From NCBI GenBank assembly GCA_964036295.1, contig OZ038466.1, positions 21,938,597 to 22,002,596 of the forward strand: a stretch of 64,000 nt of DNA. The letters are read 5' to 3'. The DNA comes from Plumapathes pennacea (lineage: Eukaryota; Cnidaria; Anthozoa; Antipatharia; Myriopathidae). The translations under genes were made by a program, and so were the position numbers. The notes below the pieces were generated by a model. The model had not been told where the DNA came from. It searched no databases and saw nothing but the letters and a program-made list of their open reading frames with translations. Shown here piece by piece: positions 44,352 to 56,500 of this stretch. Position 1 is the first letter of the stretch, and each line of letters starts with the position of its first letter.

Positions 44352-44871
44352 CAGTACATGGGCCTCCTACAAGGCTTTGAATGTTTAAAGTGGAGTTATA
44401 TTGAATTTTGTGGAACTCAAAGGGGCAATAGTGGGAACTCGAAAAGCAGCCCATGCAGCAACAAGGGGCTCATGTGATATACATCAATTACATAAACAGA
44501 GGACCAGAATACAGTGTATTTTCGTCACAGAAAGACAGACTGTAAATTGCTGTTTCTTTGCGTCACAGACAGCAGATAGGATATTGGGAATAGACATAAA
44601 GGGATTATTTTGTGTTCAAAAAAAAAAAAAGTTTGGTGTTTAAATTGGTTATCTTTTGAAGCTATTTTTGGGATCGATTGCTTGATTTTAGAAAGTTAGG
44701 AGTAAAGAAGCACGGCCAACAAAAAGTTGTGAAAAAAGCTGTGTACATTGTAACTAAGTTAGACATTGATAAATAACAGTGTAATATGAATATATCTACT
44801 GTAAGTCAACATGCTACTAGATGTTGACTTACGTGTTGTTTGAAGTGGGGTAAAAATAAATTTTTAAACAC

Positions 44872-45296
44872 AGTGAACTCTCTCTAAGGTGGACACCCTC
44901 GGGATTAGCATCATCTTAGTGTCCGCCTTAAGGCCTGGCAAAACGGGGACACATTGTGGTGGCAACATTGCTAGCAGGCGCATGTTTCCCAAATGTTGCC
45001 CTGTTTTGCCACGCGCGAAACATTTGTTGCCGACACAAAATTTGTCCTGGACACACGAAATGTTCCTTAAAAACCTCAGAAACATTTTGTTGTGTCCATG
45101 CTGTGTGCAACAATGTTGCCACTGTTTTGCCACCCTGGCAACATCGAAGGACACAATGTTGCTGCAACAATGTGTCCTCGTTTTGCCAGGCCTTTAGAGA
45201 GAGTTCAGTTACAGAGAAACAGTGAAAATTGGCAAGGACCAAATCTAAATGCTGTCTGCCTTGGAAAGGTGTCCATATAGAGAGAGTTGACTGTAT
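44872..45296. repeat. GTCCGCC-family MITE copy 4, interrupted by a second MITE
   Basis: The outer element starts GTGAACTCTCTCTAAGGTGG and ends ATAGAGAGAGTTGACTG. Its body is split at GTGTCCGCCTTA by the element at 44,931-45,193 and resumes with TTAGAGAGAGTTCAGTTAC. With the insert and one TTA removed, it matches the copy at 10,797. Confidence 0.75.
44931..45193. mobile_element. Nested MITE with TTA target duplication (copy 2)
   Basis: Terminal inverted repeats of about 30 bases (AGGCCTGGCAAAACGGGGAC at the left; the right end reads GTCCTCGTTTTGCCAGGCCT), flanked by TTA at 44,928-44,930 and 45,194-45,196. The interior repeats CAACATTGT/ACAATGTTG words. Same target site and similar terminal pattern as the element at 43,556. 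Confidence 0.8.
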
Positions 45297-45330
45297 GCCA
45301 CTTTCACATGCTACCATTCACAGTAATGTT

Positions 45331-45463
45331 AGGGCTAGTTCTCACAAGTAGAGCAAGTGCAAGCGCAAACACAAGCAACTGGTTTGCAGAGTAAGATTTG
45401 CAAACCAAGTACAAATGCAAGCACAAGAGAATGGAGTCTTGCTTTGCCATGGGAACCAGCCCT
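45331..45463. mobile_element. Small MITE, AGGGCTRGTTC termini
   Basis: AGGGCTAGTTCTCA at the left and TGGGAACCAGCCCT at the right form a 14-base terminal inverted repeat with two mismatches. The interior repeats AAGCACAAG/AAATGCAAG words. No clear target duplication. Confidence 0.6.
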
Positions 45464-46100
45464 TGCTGTAGTGTCTGCATTGTAAAATATCAAAATATAT
45501 AAGAACCTGGCATAAGATGGTATTGTCCATGTTGCCACTAGAAATCAATATTCATTTAATTTTTTTTTCCACCTTTCCCTTGCATAATATTAGTGGGTGA
45601 ATGTTGAGGTGAGATTACAAGAGAAGCTTATTGAATAGTTATTTAAACGTGGAATAAAAGGATAATATAAAGGGTGTGTGAGGGTTATAAGAGGAGACTT
45701 GCACACTGTTGTGTCACAGGTTCAAGTAAGGCCCACAAGTAAAATGCATTCAGTGGTCTCAAACAGTTTCTTTAGAAGTATATTTCATTTAGAGGAACTT
45801 GCCGACTTCTGAAAAGACCAAGCAATTCCTTTGTTCCTTGGTTACTGTTGGCTTATTGGTAACGGTGCGGTCTATATTACAAAAACGTGCTCTTTACATG
45901 TCCTCGTAATACTGGACAATGGTGGGGGAGTCTGTTATACTAAAAACAACAACCTTGATGTTACTTGCTGCAAAAGGAGAAGTACATTTAATTCTAACTA
46001 TTTTAGATTCTCTCACTTATCCTAGTCAGTCTCGCTGTCTTAAAGGCACTGGATTTTTTGGCTGTTAATTCTGCCAGTTGCCCAAGTAAAATATGTACTA
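45464..46100. other. Intergenic region, no gene recognised
   Basis: Between SMIM7-side repeats and the FZR1 stop codon. It probably contains the FZR1 3' UTR at its right end. No other feature seen. Confidence 0.55.
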
Positions 46101-47252
46101 TTATCTGATTCTTGAAAACAAATTGAGCTCTGACTTGGATTCCTGAAAGAAACAAAAACAAAACAATCAGTGACAAATTAAGTGTCGACAAGAGGCAAAA
46201 GATCAATAGAACAACATAGAAGAATGTAAATCAGCAGTGATCACTGAGGGCATGCGCACCTTCTGTGAGCGTACTTTACTGAATACATTCCAGAACCTCA
46301 GTGTTTCATCACCAGCTCCAGTCACAATCGCCTCACCGTCCGGCGAGACAGCCTGGTTAGCAAAAAAAAAAAAGAAGAAAAAAAAGAAAAGAAAAACAGC
46401 ATAAATTATTAACGTAGATCATCCCTGAGTTAACTCGAAAATGGGGAATCAGAATATGTTGGTTGGATACTTGGTATACTGTATGTTCAAATTAATTTGC
46501 TTTAATTTGCTTGGCAACAATTATAGCTCTACTTGCGACAAACAGCACTTCTAAATAAATTTGTTTGTCTTGGTTTCTTCATCTTCTTGTATGTTACTCT
46601 CTTTCTCCTTAGAATAGTTCATTTTTCTATACTTGGTCATTTTTTATGGTTTCTCCAGCAATACTTCACCAGAATTCGTTACTTAGTAAAATGCCCGAAA
46701 CAAATGTTGTGTTCTTGACAAAGATACAACACAAGCCGTTACTTGACAGAGCAATAAAACCTGACCGACTCAGTGACAGTAACTTACCAGGTAAAGAACT
46801 CTGTATGAGTGACCTGTCAGTTTGGCAACTTGTGTGAGTGAGGGGTATTTCCACACCAAAATCTGGTTCTGTGAGTAGCCATGTGTACTGACCTGCACAA
46901 ATTTTACACAAACTGTCATTAGGCATTATACTTCATATCAACTTGGATGGTGGCGCAGCAAAAATACCTTCCACAGCAATCAACAACTGAATAGCCATTC
47001 TATACTGTTTGTTATATACTTATTGTGCCGAGAGTAATTGTTACTTACCAATTCGTTCGAATGTTTGGACCAGGCGAGATTGCAGACCTACAGTACAATA
47101 AAACAATGGTTTTTAGAATCCTTTTACTTTGACCAATCAATCTAAAGACAGGAGAAGCAACAACGTAAGAGCATAAACAAGAAAGCATAAACAAGAATGG
47201 CATGAATGACAATGCTTAAGACAACAGTAAGATGATATCATACCACAATGCC

Positions 47253-47285
<33 letters not shown>

Positions 47286-48684
47286 AACAACACGTGTGTT
47301 GTTCTGCATTATCTGTTTGAGTATATCATAGTCTCACCTGTGAGCCTGTGTCTACACACTGCAGGGGCTGCCCAGTCAGAGTGTTCCAGAACCGGATGCA
47401 CCGGTCTGCTGTCCCACCTCCTGACGAAAGCAGACCGTGCTACAAAAAAACAAACAAACAACAAAAGGGGTAATTTATGACATTTAAGCAAATTTTGTTT
47501 TGCTTGGGATTAGTCTTTAGGGGAAAAATTCCACTTTTTGAGATAGCTCAAGTGAATGCAAAGTAATATTCGCGAGAGTGCGGCAAGTTGCCGAACATAA
47601 TCCTAATTGTGAAAATTATAGTGACACCATGCTGTGGTGGGCTTTCACGTGAAAACCACAGTTTTCGCCAGAGTTATGTTAGTTCAGCAGAATTGTTACA
47701 GAACAAACTTGAGTACATATTAAAAGTAAACTATTTGGTGACGTCACGTAACATTGCTGGCTTCTGCATGAAAAGCAGACACTTTCAACGGTTGGCTTTC
47801 GCGTTTATATTCGCCCGAGTTACTTGAGTTTAGTGCTCAGTTTCCTATGGTATTAAGGGTGTTTTAATGTCTGCTTACCGGCAGACAACAGCTGCCTGTG
47901 CTGTATCACCGTAAGGTTGGTATGTCGAACATGGTAAAAAATTAGTTGACCAAGTTTCGGGTGTTAAATCACGGCCTAAATAGGTACTTTGGAAGACGGT
48001 ACACGAGAGATAATCATTCAACAGAAACGTTACTGTCAGTCGGTTTCAACTGTTAACCCCTTCAACTGTACCTGATGGGGCGACCAAGCGATGGCTTTGA
48101 CAGCGGCCACATGTTCAGCGTACTGTTGGACTGGCGACACACTGGCCAGGTTCCACAGCAGCAGCTTATTGTCGTTTCCACCCGAGGCCAAGTGCTGGTG
48201 GTCTGGGGACCACTTTAGACCACACACCTGGAGAGCAGAACTTTATTATCAAACAGGCGAACATCACACAAATCACAATGGAATAACTGCATATAGTTTC
48301 GTAAAAACAACCACAACAATTACCCGACAGCATCTTTTCTTTAAGGGTTAAAGTGTACAGAATGCCCATTACCTCTTGTCTGTGTCCTGTCAACTTTCTT
48401 TCTGTAGGTGAAGGTGAGCGGACATCTCTTTGTAAAATTAGTCTGTCTCGACTACCAGACGAGAGTATGTCACCGTTCCAAGCCAAAGCGCCTAGAAGTC
48501 AGAACCATGAGTAATCAGAGACAGACTTCTCCTTTCAATACTCTTACTGTAGTCAACTTCATGTACTACCCATTCCCAAGGAGAAAATGGGGCAATAAAT
48601 ATCAGTGGCACATTCCAAGTTTGAAGGGCCACACTGTAAGTTATGACATAAGAACTGTTTAGTGAGAATGTGGTAAAAAAAAAG

Positions 48685-48715
<31 letters not shown>

Positions 48716-49970
48716 GATGCCCTGTGAGCCCTTACCAACTCGGGCTGAGTGTCCTTCTAGTGATGTAAGCCTCTTCTGTGCTCCTGCATCCCAGATTTGA
48801 ACAAATCCCTTGTGCGTCCCTACCGCAACCAAACCACTCTGCCAAGCAACAATCCAACATCAACTACATTCAACGAAAAAACAGTGTTCTGATGGTAAAT
48901 TATGTCATGAAAGAAAACAAAAGCACTGAAGTCTCTCTGATTACGAAAACATGTGAAATCATCTAGAGGAACTTAGACAATTGAGTGAACAGTAACAATA
49001 GAGTAGCATCTATTTACAGATATTGACAAGTACTTACTCTTTCAGACCAAGATACAGATGTCACAGAATCTCCATCAGAAGCCAAATCACAAAGCTTTGT
49101 TACCTAAAGTAATATATAGAAACAACACTACAATGATTCAAGGAGCCAATCAAATCTGTGTAAATATATTACATTAGTATATACCACACAAGTGAATAGT
49201 GCTTTTCGCATGCTCTGACTGGCTCCTCAATCTCGGAATATCAAGTACTATTCACCTCCCGGCAGCTTCCGGTAAAACAAAATGGTGCGTGAACCCAATT
49301 TTTGCCCACTTTTGTCAGAAATAAAATAGCTATTTGGGAGTTGGCTGTTAAACTTGTATGGTATATACTAAAACAATATTATTATTCACCTCAGTGTTGG
49401 TGAATAGCGGTGGATATTTACCTCGACAAAACAGCTCGGTAAATATCCACCAGTATTCACCTCCACTTCGGTGAATAATCGTTAAATATCAACAAGTGAG
49501 TGTGACATGATCAGTATGTTCAAGATTCACTACCAACGGAGAATGTTTTCTAAATAAGTCGGAGTAAAAGACTTCCACTACTGTGTCTTATGCATCAAAA
49601 TGTGTGAATGACATTACAGTACCTGGCTTGTGTATGCACTCCACAGGTAAACACAAGTTCCGAGACCAACACTCAAGATATTTTGTGCAGACCAGTCAAC
49701 TAAATTGAGGTAAAAATCATCCTAAAAAAAAAATGGAGACACAAATCAGGTGAAACAAAACTCACACCTTGGCTTTCAGTAAATTATATTTACATGTAGG
49801 TAAAGAGAATGCATGACTTAATTAAAAAATATTCCATAAGTCTAGCATTTCCTGATATACTGTTATCAAACTTAGAGTACATCCAATACTGATGGAATGG
49901 ACAAACATACCTGAAGCTCAGGGGCATCTAAAACTTTGAATGGTATTTTTGAGATTTTCCTAGTAGACTG

Positions 49971-50004
<34 letters not shown>

Positions 50005-52779
50005 GTAAAACAATTCCAACCTTGTAAAGGAAAAAATCAAAATAATAAATGTAGCACAGATTATAAAGGCCACATTACAGAGTTTCTTCAATTTGGCACA
50101 AATAGTACATATCAATAATATAATAAATACAAAAGAGTTTTGTTTCAAGAGAAGAATATTTAGACATGTGTGGGCAGGTGCTGCAGCAGTAACATTGTAA
50201 TACTAATAGCATCAGTCCATCAGTCTTACTTAGTATCATACCTTTCTCGGTGATCTAAGGAGTCTTTGACTGTAAAAAAAAAAAAAAAAAAAAAGAAATA
50301 AAGATTATAAATAATTATTAGAATGTGTTGGAAGTGCCCTTTTCTTGAAGTATTATTGAAGCAACCATACAGTACATTATGTATCATGGCATCTGAAACA
50401 TTGCCCAGACAAAAACAAACAAACAAACAAAAATATAAAAATAAATAAAAATAAAAATAAAATAAAAAACTCTCACCTCTTTTGACCAACTGGGGACAGA
50501 GAATAAGAGGCAGTGGAGTCTGCTTCATCCTGTTTACTTCTTTTGACTTGATACTGCATGGAACAGACAATAATAATTAATTAATCATTAAAGACTTCTC
50601 AAAGAGAGGATCTACAAAATACAGTTAGAACTTGACTTAGAGAGGGTAACTACACTATGCTACATGTGTGTTCTTTATTGAAAGTTTTGTTCCTTGTAAT
50701 GTCTGGAACCCTTCATGGTCCTGAAGCCCTGCAGCTACAATATTGTAAGGCTTACCTGAAAAATACTTTGGACATGATTGCTGTTACTTGATAAAACTCT
50801 TCTATCTTCTTGCTGTGCTTCCTGTTATGAAACAAAACAGACTTTAAGTGAAAGACTTAGAATGAAAATATAAGGTACACAGCTGGGAAACCTATAAGCC
50901 AGGCTGGTTATCTGCACTGCATAATTAATTAATTATTAATAGTATTAAACTGTACACAATGTAAAGTCTGGACTATAAATCATGAATGGGGTATACCTTC
51001 AGATCTTCTATTCCAGCACCAAGAAGCTCATTTCTCAACAAACACTGGTAAGCTAGACCTTCTGCAATACAACAAGAATTAAGAAATGTAACTTGTTCCC
51101 CCGTAATATAGCCTTTGATCGGCTCATCTAAACATGTGGGAAGTTGGGGAACCAATAGAAAACCTATGTTACATGGGAGCGTGTTATATTTTTCTTTTAT
51201 AACATATTAATTAGTCAGTAAAATACATTGCATATCATGTCAGCTTGTAGTATATTCTTCTCTCATCTAACAATATAATAAGCACAAACATTCAAAATAG
51301 CTTCCCTTGAAAGCATGAGGTGTAATGTCATAATACCGCACAGTACAATACATCAGAAGTTGACTAACCTTTAGAATCTGAGCCAGCTTCCCTATTTAAA
51401 TAAAGATTCCTCATTAAATTATAATTTACTTAATATTGGACATGCATTTTGGTAAAATATGAAAAATGAAAAAATAATATAAAATATAAAGAAGAAGATG
51501 CTGGACAGATGTACAGCACACCCATAGCTTTTACATCATTCTATACTTTACTTACCTTGCTACAGGACTATTTCTTTGAGGTTCATTGTTTTCCTGGCAC
51601 AGCAGAAAGAAATCTCATTTGTTTTACATTGAAACACTTACAAGGTATAATATTACTAGTAAACGGTAAAGAGAGCTAAGATTTAAAGTGAACATGGAAC
51701 AAGTGGTACTTTATGTGTTTACATACTGTCTCATATATCTTGTGTGTAACAGTGTGATCTCAATAGTGTTAGAAAATATAATTTGAGAATGGTGTAGAAA
51801 AAATGGAAATCATTGTTGAAGTTTATACAAGTCATGTATGTAGTGGTTTGCAGTCATGTTATATATAAATGTAAATTACTTCTTTTGCAACTCAAAAACT
51901 GTACAGTAATTCTTATGTTTTCTTCATACAGTCTGAAATGTTGGGAGTATCACACCAGTGCAGTTCATAACTCTATGTTTTTACCTGAACCATGTTAAAA
52001 TTTAGCTGCCAAGCAGGACTAAGTCGACTTGGAATAAACCTACAAATATGAAACACAGTATGTTACAATGCAGTGAGACTATGTACTTTCTTGAACTGTA
52101 AACACTGTACATTTTGAGTAAAGGCAAAAATAGGTACTTACCTGTCTCCAAATTTCTCCCAACTAGGAGAGCCAGCAGGACTACGAATTGGTGAATTAAA
52201 ACGTCTTGTTGTGCAAGGCTGCAAGAGAGTCTATGTGTTTTGACTATGATAGAGTTACAGTTCTAAATTATTTGCACTGTAGCGATTTGTGCTCCCTCTG
52301 CTCATTTTTCCCTAAAATCCCTACACTAATGTCCAAATTTGGACAGCCCCCCCTCCCCCCCCCCCCCCAAAAAAAAATATCCACTGGAAGTTAAGTAGGG
52401 AATTGATGAATATGTTGACAGTCCCTAACATGCTACTTTTGAAGTATCAATACAATGTGATACAGATCCTGTGAACTATCCCAGGAAATATCCCATAATC
52501 TTTCCATATGAAGACCCTATGAAGTTGATCATTTCCATAGGTATTTCATAGCATTTGCAAAGCTAATGCTATGAACTACAGTGTGAACTACTGATTGTGT
52601 TACAGTATGAAAACATTTCATGGGATATTTCATTTATATCATTCCATGGCCTTCATGTGGTATTCATAAGATACTGCACTTTCTAGCAGTGATATGAGAT
52701 ATAAGGCTAAGCTTACCGATCCCAGGGGGCTTCTTCCATTCGGCTGACGAAGAAGACGTCTCTCATAATCTGGATCCAT
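46101..52779 (-). CDS. FZR1: Fizzy-related protein / CDH1, APC/C coactivator
   Basis: Twenty coding exons join in phase into 490 residues: 52717-52779, 52142-52218, 51985-52039, 51556-51593, 51369-51391, 50997-51061, 50756-50821, 50477-50553, 50242-50269, 49911-49967, 49623-49721, 49038-49103, 48736-48838, 48373-48491, 48072-48227, 47338-47439, 47049-47087, 46788-46892, 46260-46352 and 46101-46142. Hallmarks: [12 protein letters not shown] at the start, the C-box DRFIPSR at 46-52, NELLGAGIE, the [20 protein letters not shown] entry to a seven-blade WD40 propeller ([37 protein letters not shown]-like blade), and a C-terminal Ile-Arg tail (LFSRIR). CDH1 recruits D-box and KEN substrates to the anaphase-promoting complex in late mitosis and G1. 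Several SP sites in the N-terminal third would fit CDK control. Length is close to human (496). One exon is only 23 bases. Confidence 0.96.
47247..47290. repeat. (AAC)n microsatellite
   Basis: A short perfect AAC array in an FZR1 intron. The poly-Asn frame on the plus strand is noncoding. Confidence 0.9.
48675..48713. repeat. Poly-A tract in FZR1 intron
   Basis: An A-rich homopolymer of about 37 bases with a single G, 23 bases downstream of the donor of the exon at 48,736-48,838. Similar A runs lie at 49,971-50,000 and 50,275-50,294 in neighbouring introns, both next to acceptors on the minus strand, where they read as T-rich polypyrimidine tracts. Confidence 0.75.
49170..49490. repeat. Dispersed repeat with internal hairpin
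   Basis: A block in an FZR1 intron with several inverted words: GGTGGATATTTACC opposite GGTAAATATCCACC around 49,411-49,454, and GTGAATAGT/ACTATTCAC at the left. It looks like an old MITE; its borders are uncertain. Confidence 0.5.
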
Positions 52780-53564
52780 CTTTTACTTCTTGCAAAGATG
52801 TCTGCAGCAATCAGCCAAGTGTCAAGGTGTGGTTGCGAAAATGACTACCACATGAATCACTTCTCGTTTACAACGTTAACAATGCTGAACTTTGCCCGAC
52901 TGAGGGTCCATTCAGTCCTAAATGTATTGTTTCTCGATGAAGTACGAATCGGAAGCAGGCTTGTCGGTCGTTGATTGGCAAACCACACAATTTCCTTGCA
53001 GTTACAACTTTGTAAATATTGCTCGAAAACCAAAAAGGAGCTAATGTAAACTCGACGAGCCCACAAGGAACTTGACTTGTATTCAACTTGCAAAACCCAC
53101 AGGACAATAACACCTCTTCACAACTTCTCGTGTGGCTGAAGCGACATGACTCTTCAACCAAAACAAACAACGACAACTTTTGAATAAAATCCCATGCGGA
53201 TCCAGTATCGTCTGTCAGAAGTCCTCCGCAGGTACACTAAAACTGAAATCCAGTGTTGCATGTAATGCCGTTGTTGTTAGGCTGGGAAGGAAAAAACTCG
53301 GTCCAAACAGCTGCTGGAAAGGTATCAGCCACACGTGTCTTCTTCAAACGTCTTCCAAAGCAGCAGATTCAAATGTAAACGACCCGAGAACGCGAAGTAT
53401 CACATCCGGGCAACCTCGTTGCGAACGCTTCCGATTGTAACACGACGGCAGGACGAAGTTTGACTAGTGCCAATCTTTCGCATATTTAGAAAAAGGCGTG
53501 AGGTCAGCGGTTGATCATTTTGATCATTTTTTATCGATACATTTTCCCGATCTTGTCCGGCACT
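52780..53564. promoter_or_regulatory. Divergent intergenic region between FZR1 and EIF2D
   Basis: The two start codons face away from each other, 785 bases apart. This region must hold both 5' UTRs and promoters. No protein-coding exon is supported; the short frames present are unrelated to either gene. Confidence 0.6.
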
Positions 53565-56500
53565 ATGTTTCACAAGGCGTTTCGAGTAAAGTCAAACACC
53601 ACCATAAGAGGTTCTGACAGGTGAGGGTGCATAGGTTGTGATATTTTTTACTAATATTCGATCGACGAATTATTAGGTTTGAAGGTTTGAAAATTAATGG
53701 TTTGAAAGAAAACAGGGGTATCCTTTCAAGTATAAAAACATGTTTAACATTACATAGAGCCCATCATGTTCTTATGTACTTATGTAGGGTAATTTTTCGG
53801 ATTTCAAATGTGAAATTTGCCCCACTGAATAATTACCAGACTGGTAATTGAGTACCCCAGTCCAAAAAGAAAATCGAAACAATTTTATGCAAAGACTAGT
53901 ATGTTTTATTATATAAACATACTAGTCTATTATTTTAACAATTCTTTTTTCTTCTCTGAGAGAAGAAAGCATAAAAATCACCAAGAACACAAAATGATTT
54001 CATTATAAATCTTGATTTCTGTTGCAGGGTTTGAAATAATCTGACTCAGTATTGTCTGGGATAAAGTGGACCACCATTAATTTCAAACTCTGTTACTCTG
54101 TGCCCTGTAGATTCAGAATACAAAGACATGTAACAGCTGTGTTAGTCACTTACAATAGATACTGGAGTGGTTTTCGGATGACTGCAAACACCAAAACCAA
54201 AGTAATCACACCACCAATCAGCACAGCCAATCGGAAGCCAAAGTAATTCGTGTTTGGCCTTGCATTTGGTTTTACTTTCCAATCAGCAATGCAAGTACAC
54301 ACCATCGCTTGCGTGAGAAGTGTTTGGTTTTGGTTTTGGTTTTGATTTTGTTTCTGATTGGCTGAGCATCAGTGCTCGACATTAAGGTTTTAGGTCTGGT
54401 TGCCCTTCGGCCTGTAGATTGACTTCAAGCAATAGAAAGTTTCATAGTTTCTGATTGCCCGGCCCAGAATTTACCTGCCCGACCAAAAGTTTTGGTTGCC
54501 CCGGGCAAGTGGGCAACCATTAATGTCAAGCGCTGAGCATGCTGACAAAAACTCGTGTGGACCAATCCAAAAGCGTAGCAAACGCAAAACCAAAGGAATG
54601 ACATGATTACTTTTGACAGTCATCTGAAAACAGCCCTAAGAAGCAATCTATTACAACTAAAGAACTTTGAATAGCTAGTGAAGACCGATAATATATTGGC
54701 TGTGTGTAGGTCCACATGTAAAGTAAAGATCAGCTATCTTTATTCCTGTTTTCTGCATGTCATGCAGACGCAAGCTACGATCAGAAGTGGGTCGAGCATT
54801 CCCTTCTCTCTCCTCTGAAATGCTCTCAGAAATCATACCAAGTAAAGAGGAAATGACAGTGATGCGGATCATGAGTCATTCAGGTCAAAATGCTGTGGCA
54901 TACTGTCTGTCTGGGGAACCAGTGTTTTTTGAAGTTGAAGGAAAAATATTCCCAACAGGTATGGCCATAATCTCCTTCCCTTTTCCATCCCCTTAAAAAA
55001 TTATTAAATGAAATATCCCTGGGCACCCTTTTGCTGCCTTTTGTATTTATCTGTACCCAGCTGGGTCCAGATTCAAGAACTTGCGTACAGATCAAAATAT
55101 TCTGACTTGTATGAATTATGCCTCCAAGACAATGACTTGCGCGTACTATCTTGCACAAGATAGTATGCATATTGTAGTCATACATTCCTTTTGAACATTT
55201 TTGTTTGTACACAAGTCTTGTGAATATAGGCCCTGGTCATTAGCTAGCTAGTACAGGTGCCAAATCAATCAAATTTGTAAATTTGTGTCAAGTGTCAAGT
55301 GTTTTTTCCTTTACAGTTTATACCCTGTGGAGGTACCCCAATATCGTGCCTCAGTTTACAACATGGCCACCGGTGTTTGAGAAACTCAAGGGAGGAGCAG
55401 GTACTATTAAAGTGCACATAAGCCCAAAAATGATATCTTTACAATGATCGAATCTACATGACGGAAATATGTTGACTATTAGAATAAGTCTGCGTTTTAA
55501 TGCTGCGCCTTTGAGTTATCAAGGTTTATATTTTGAATATGGTAATGACGTGACATCTATGGAAGAGTCATAATGGAAGAGACTATTCCTTCCAGACATA
55601 TTTCGTAGGTGATGGACAAGGCATGTTGGCTGAAGCATCTGAACAACTAGAATGGATTAAGTGTCAACACCAGGGATGTTACACTGTACTATTTAGCAGC
55701 TACAGAAAATCCGAGTGGTGATATTTTTAAAAATAATTATTTGTTGTCCACAGATTTGATGTTGCCTGGAGTCATTTTACCACTGCAAGGTCTTGATGCT
55801 TATGGAAAGTTTGAGAAGGGCACAATTTGCTGTGTTACACTTAAGGGAAACAGGTAAGGTAGTTACCTGGTTAGGATAAAAAGTTATGCTTTCTTACTAT
55901 TACCGGATGTTTATTAATCATAAAATCTAGAAGAGATCATTAATAATGTCTAGCACAGACCAAACCTATAAACTGATGTTCCAAGCTTTAGCCCTTTGTC
56001 AGAGCAAAGTTTCCTACTTAACATTAGATGTTGCTGAAGTCCTTGCAACAAAAAAATGGCCTAACATTTAAAACAGAAACAGTTGTTAAAATGTTAACAA
56101 TAAGGTTGTAATAAAATTACTATTAATTAAATCAGAAAACTAAACATGAAGCTGCCTGACATAGTACAGGATAAATAATATAAAACTTATTTTGTAATAT
56201 ATTATTTTCTGTGATTTGTGTGCTTCAGAGCTGCTGTTGCTGTTGGTGAGACAGCTGTATCCTATAAGGATGTGCTTGAAGATGGCATGAGAGGCAAGGC
56301 AGTTCTCATCAACCATATGTACACAGATTTTTTGTGGTATGCCAGGGCTGCATTCAGTCTAGCCTGCATAGCTTGGCCCTCCGGGGGAAGGGGTGGGGGA
56401 TGAAGGTGGACTGGAATAAGCCTCACCCCCCTTCCCCCAGAGGGCCAAGCTATGCAGGCTACATTCAGTCTGATGATCAATTATCCAATTACTTGTTCTA

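Noticed and set aside
44864-45317. Overlapping frames on both strands at 44.9-45.3 kb
   Set aside because: They coincide with the nested MITEs, whose inverted repeats give open frames by chance.
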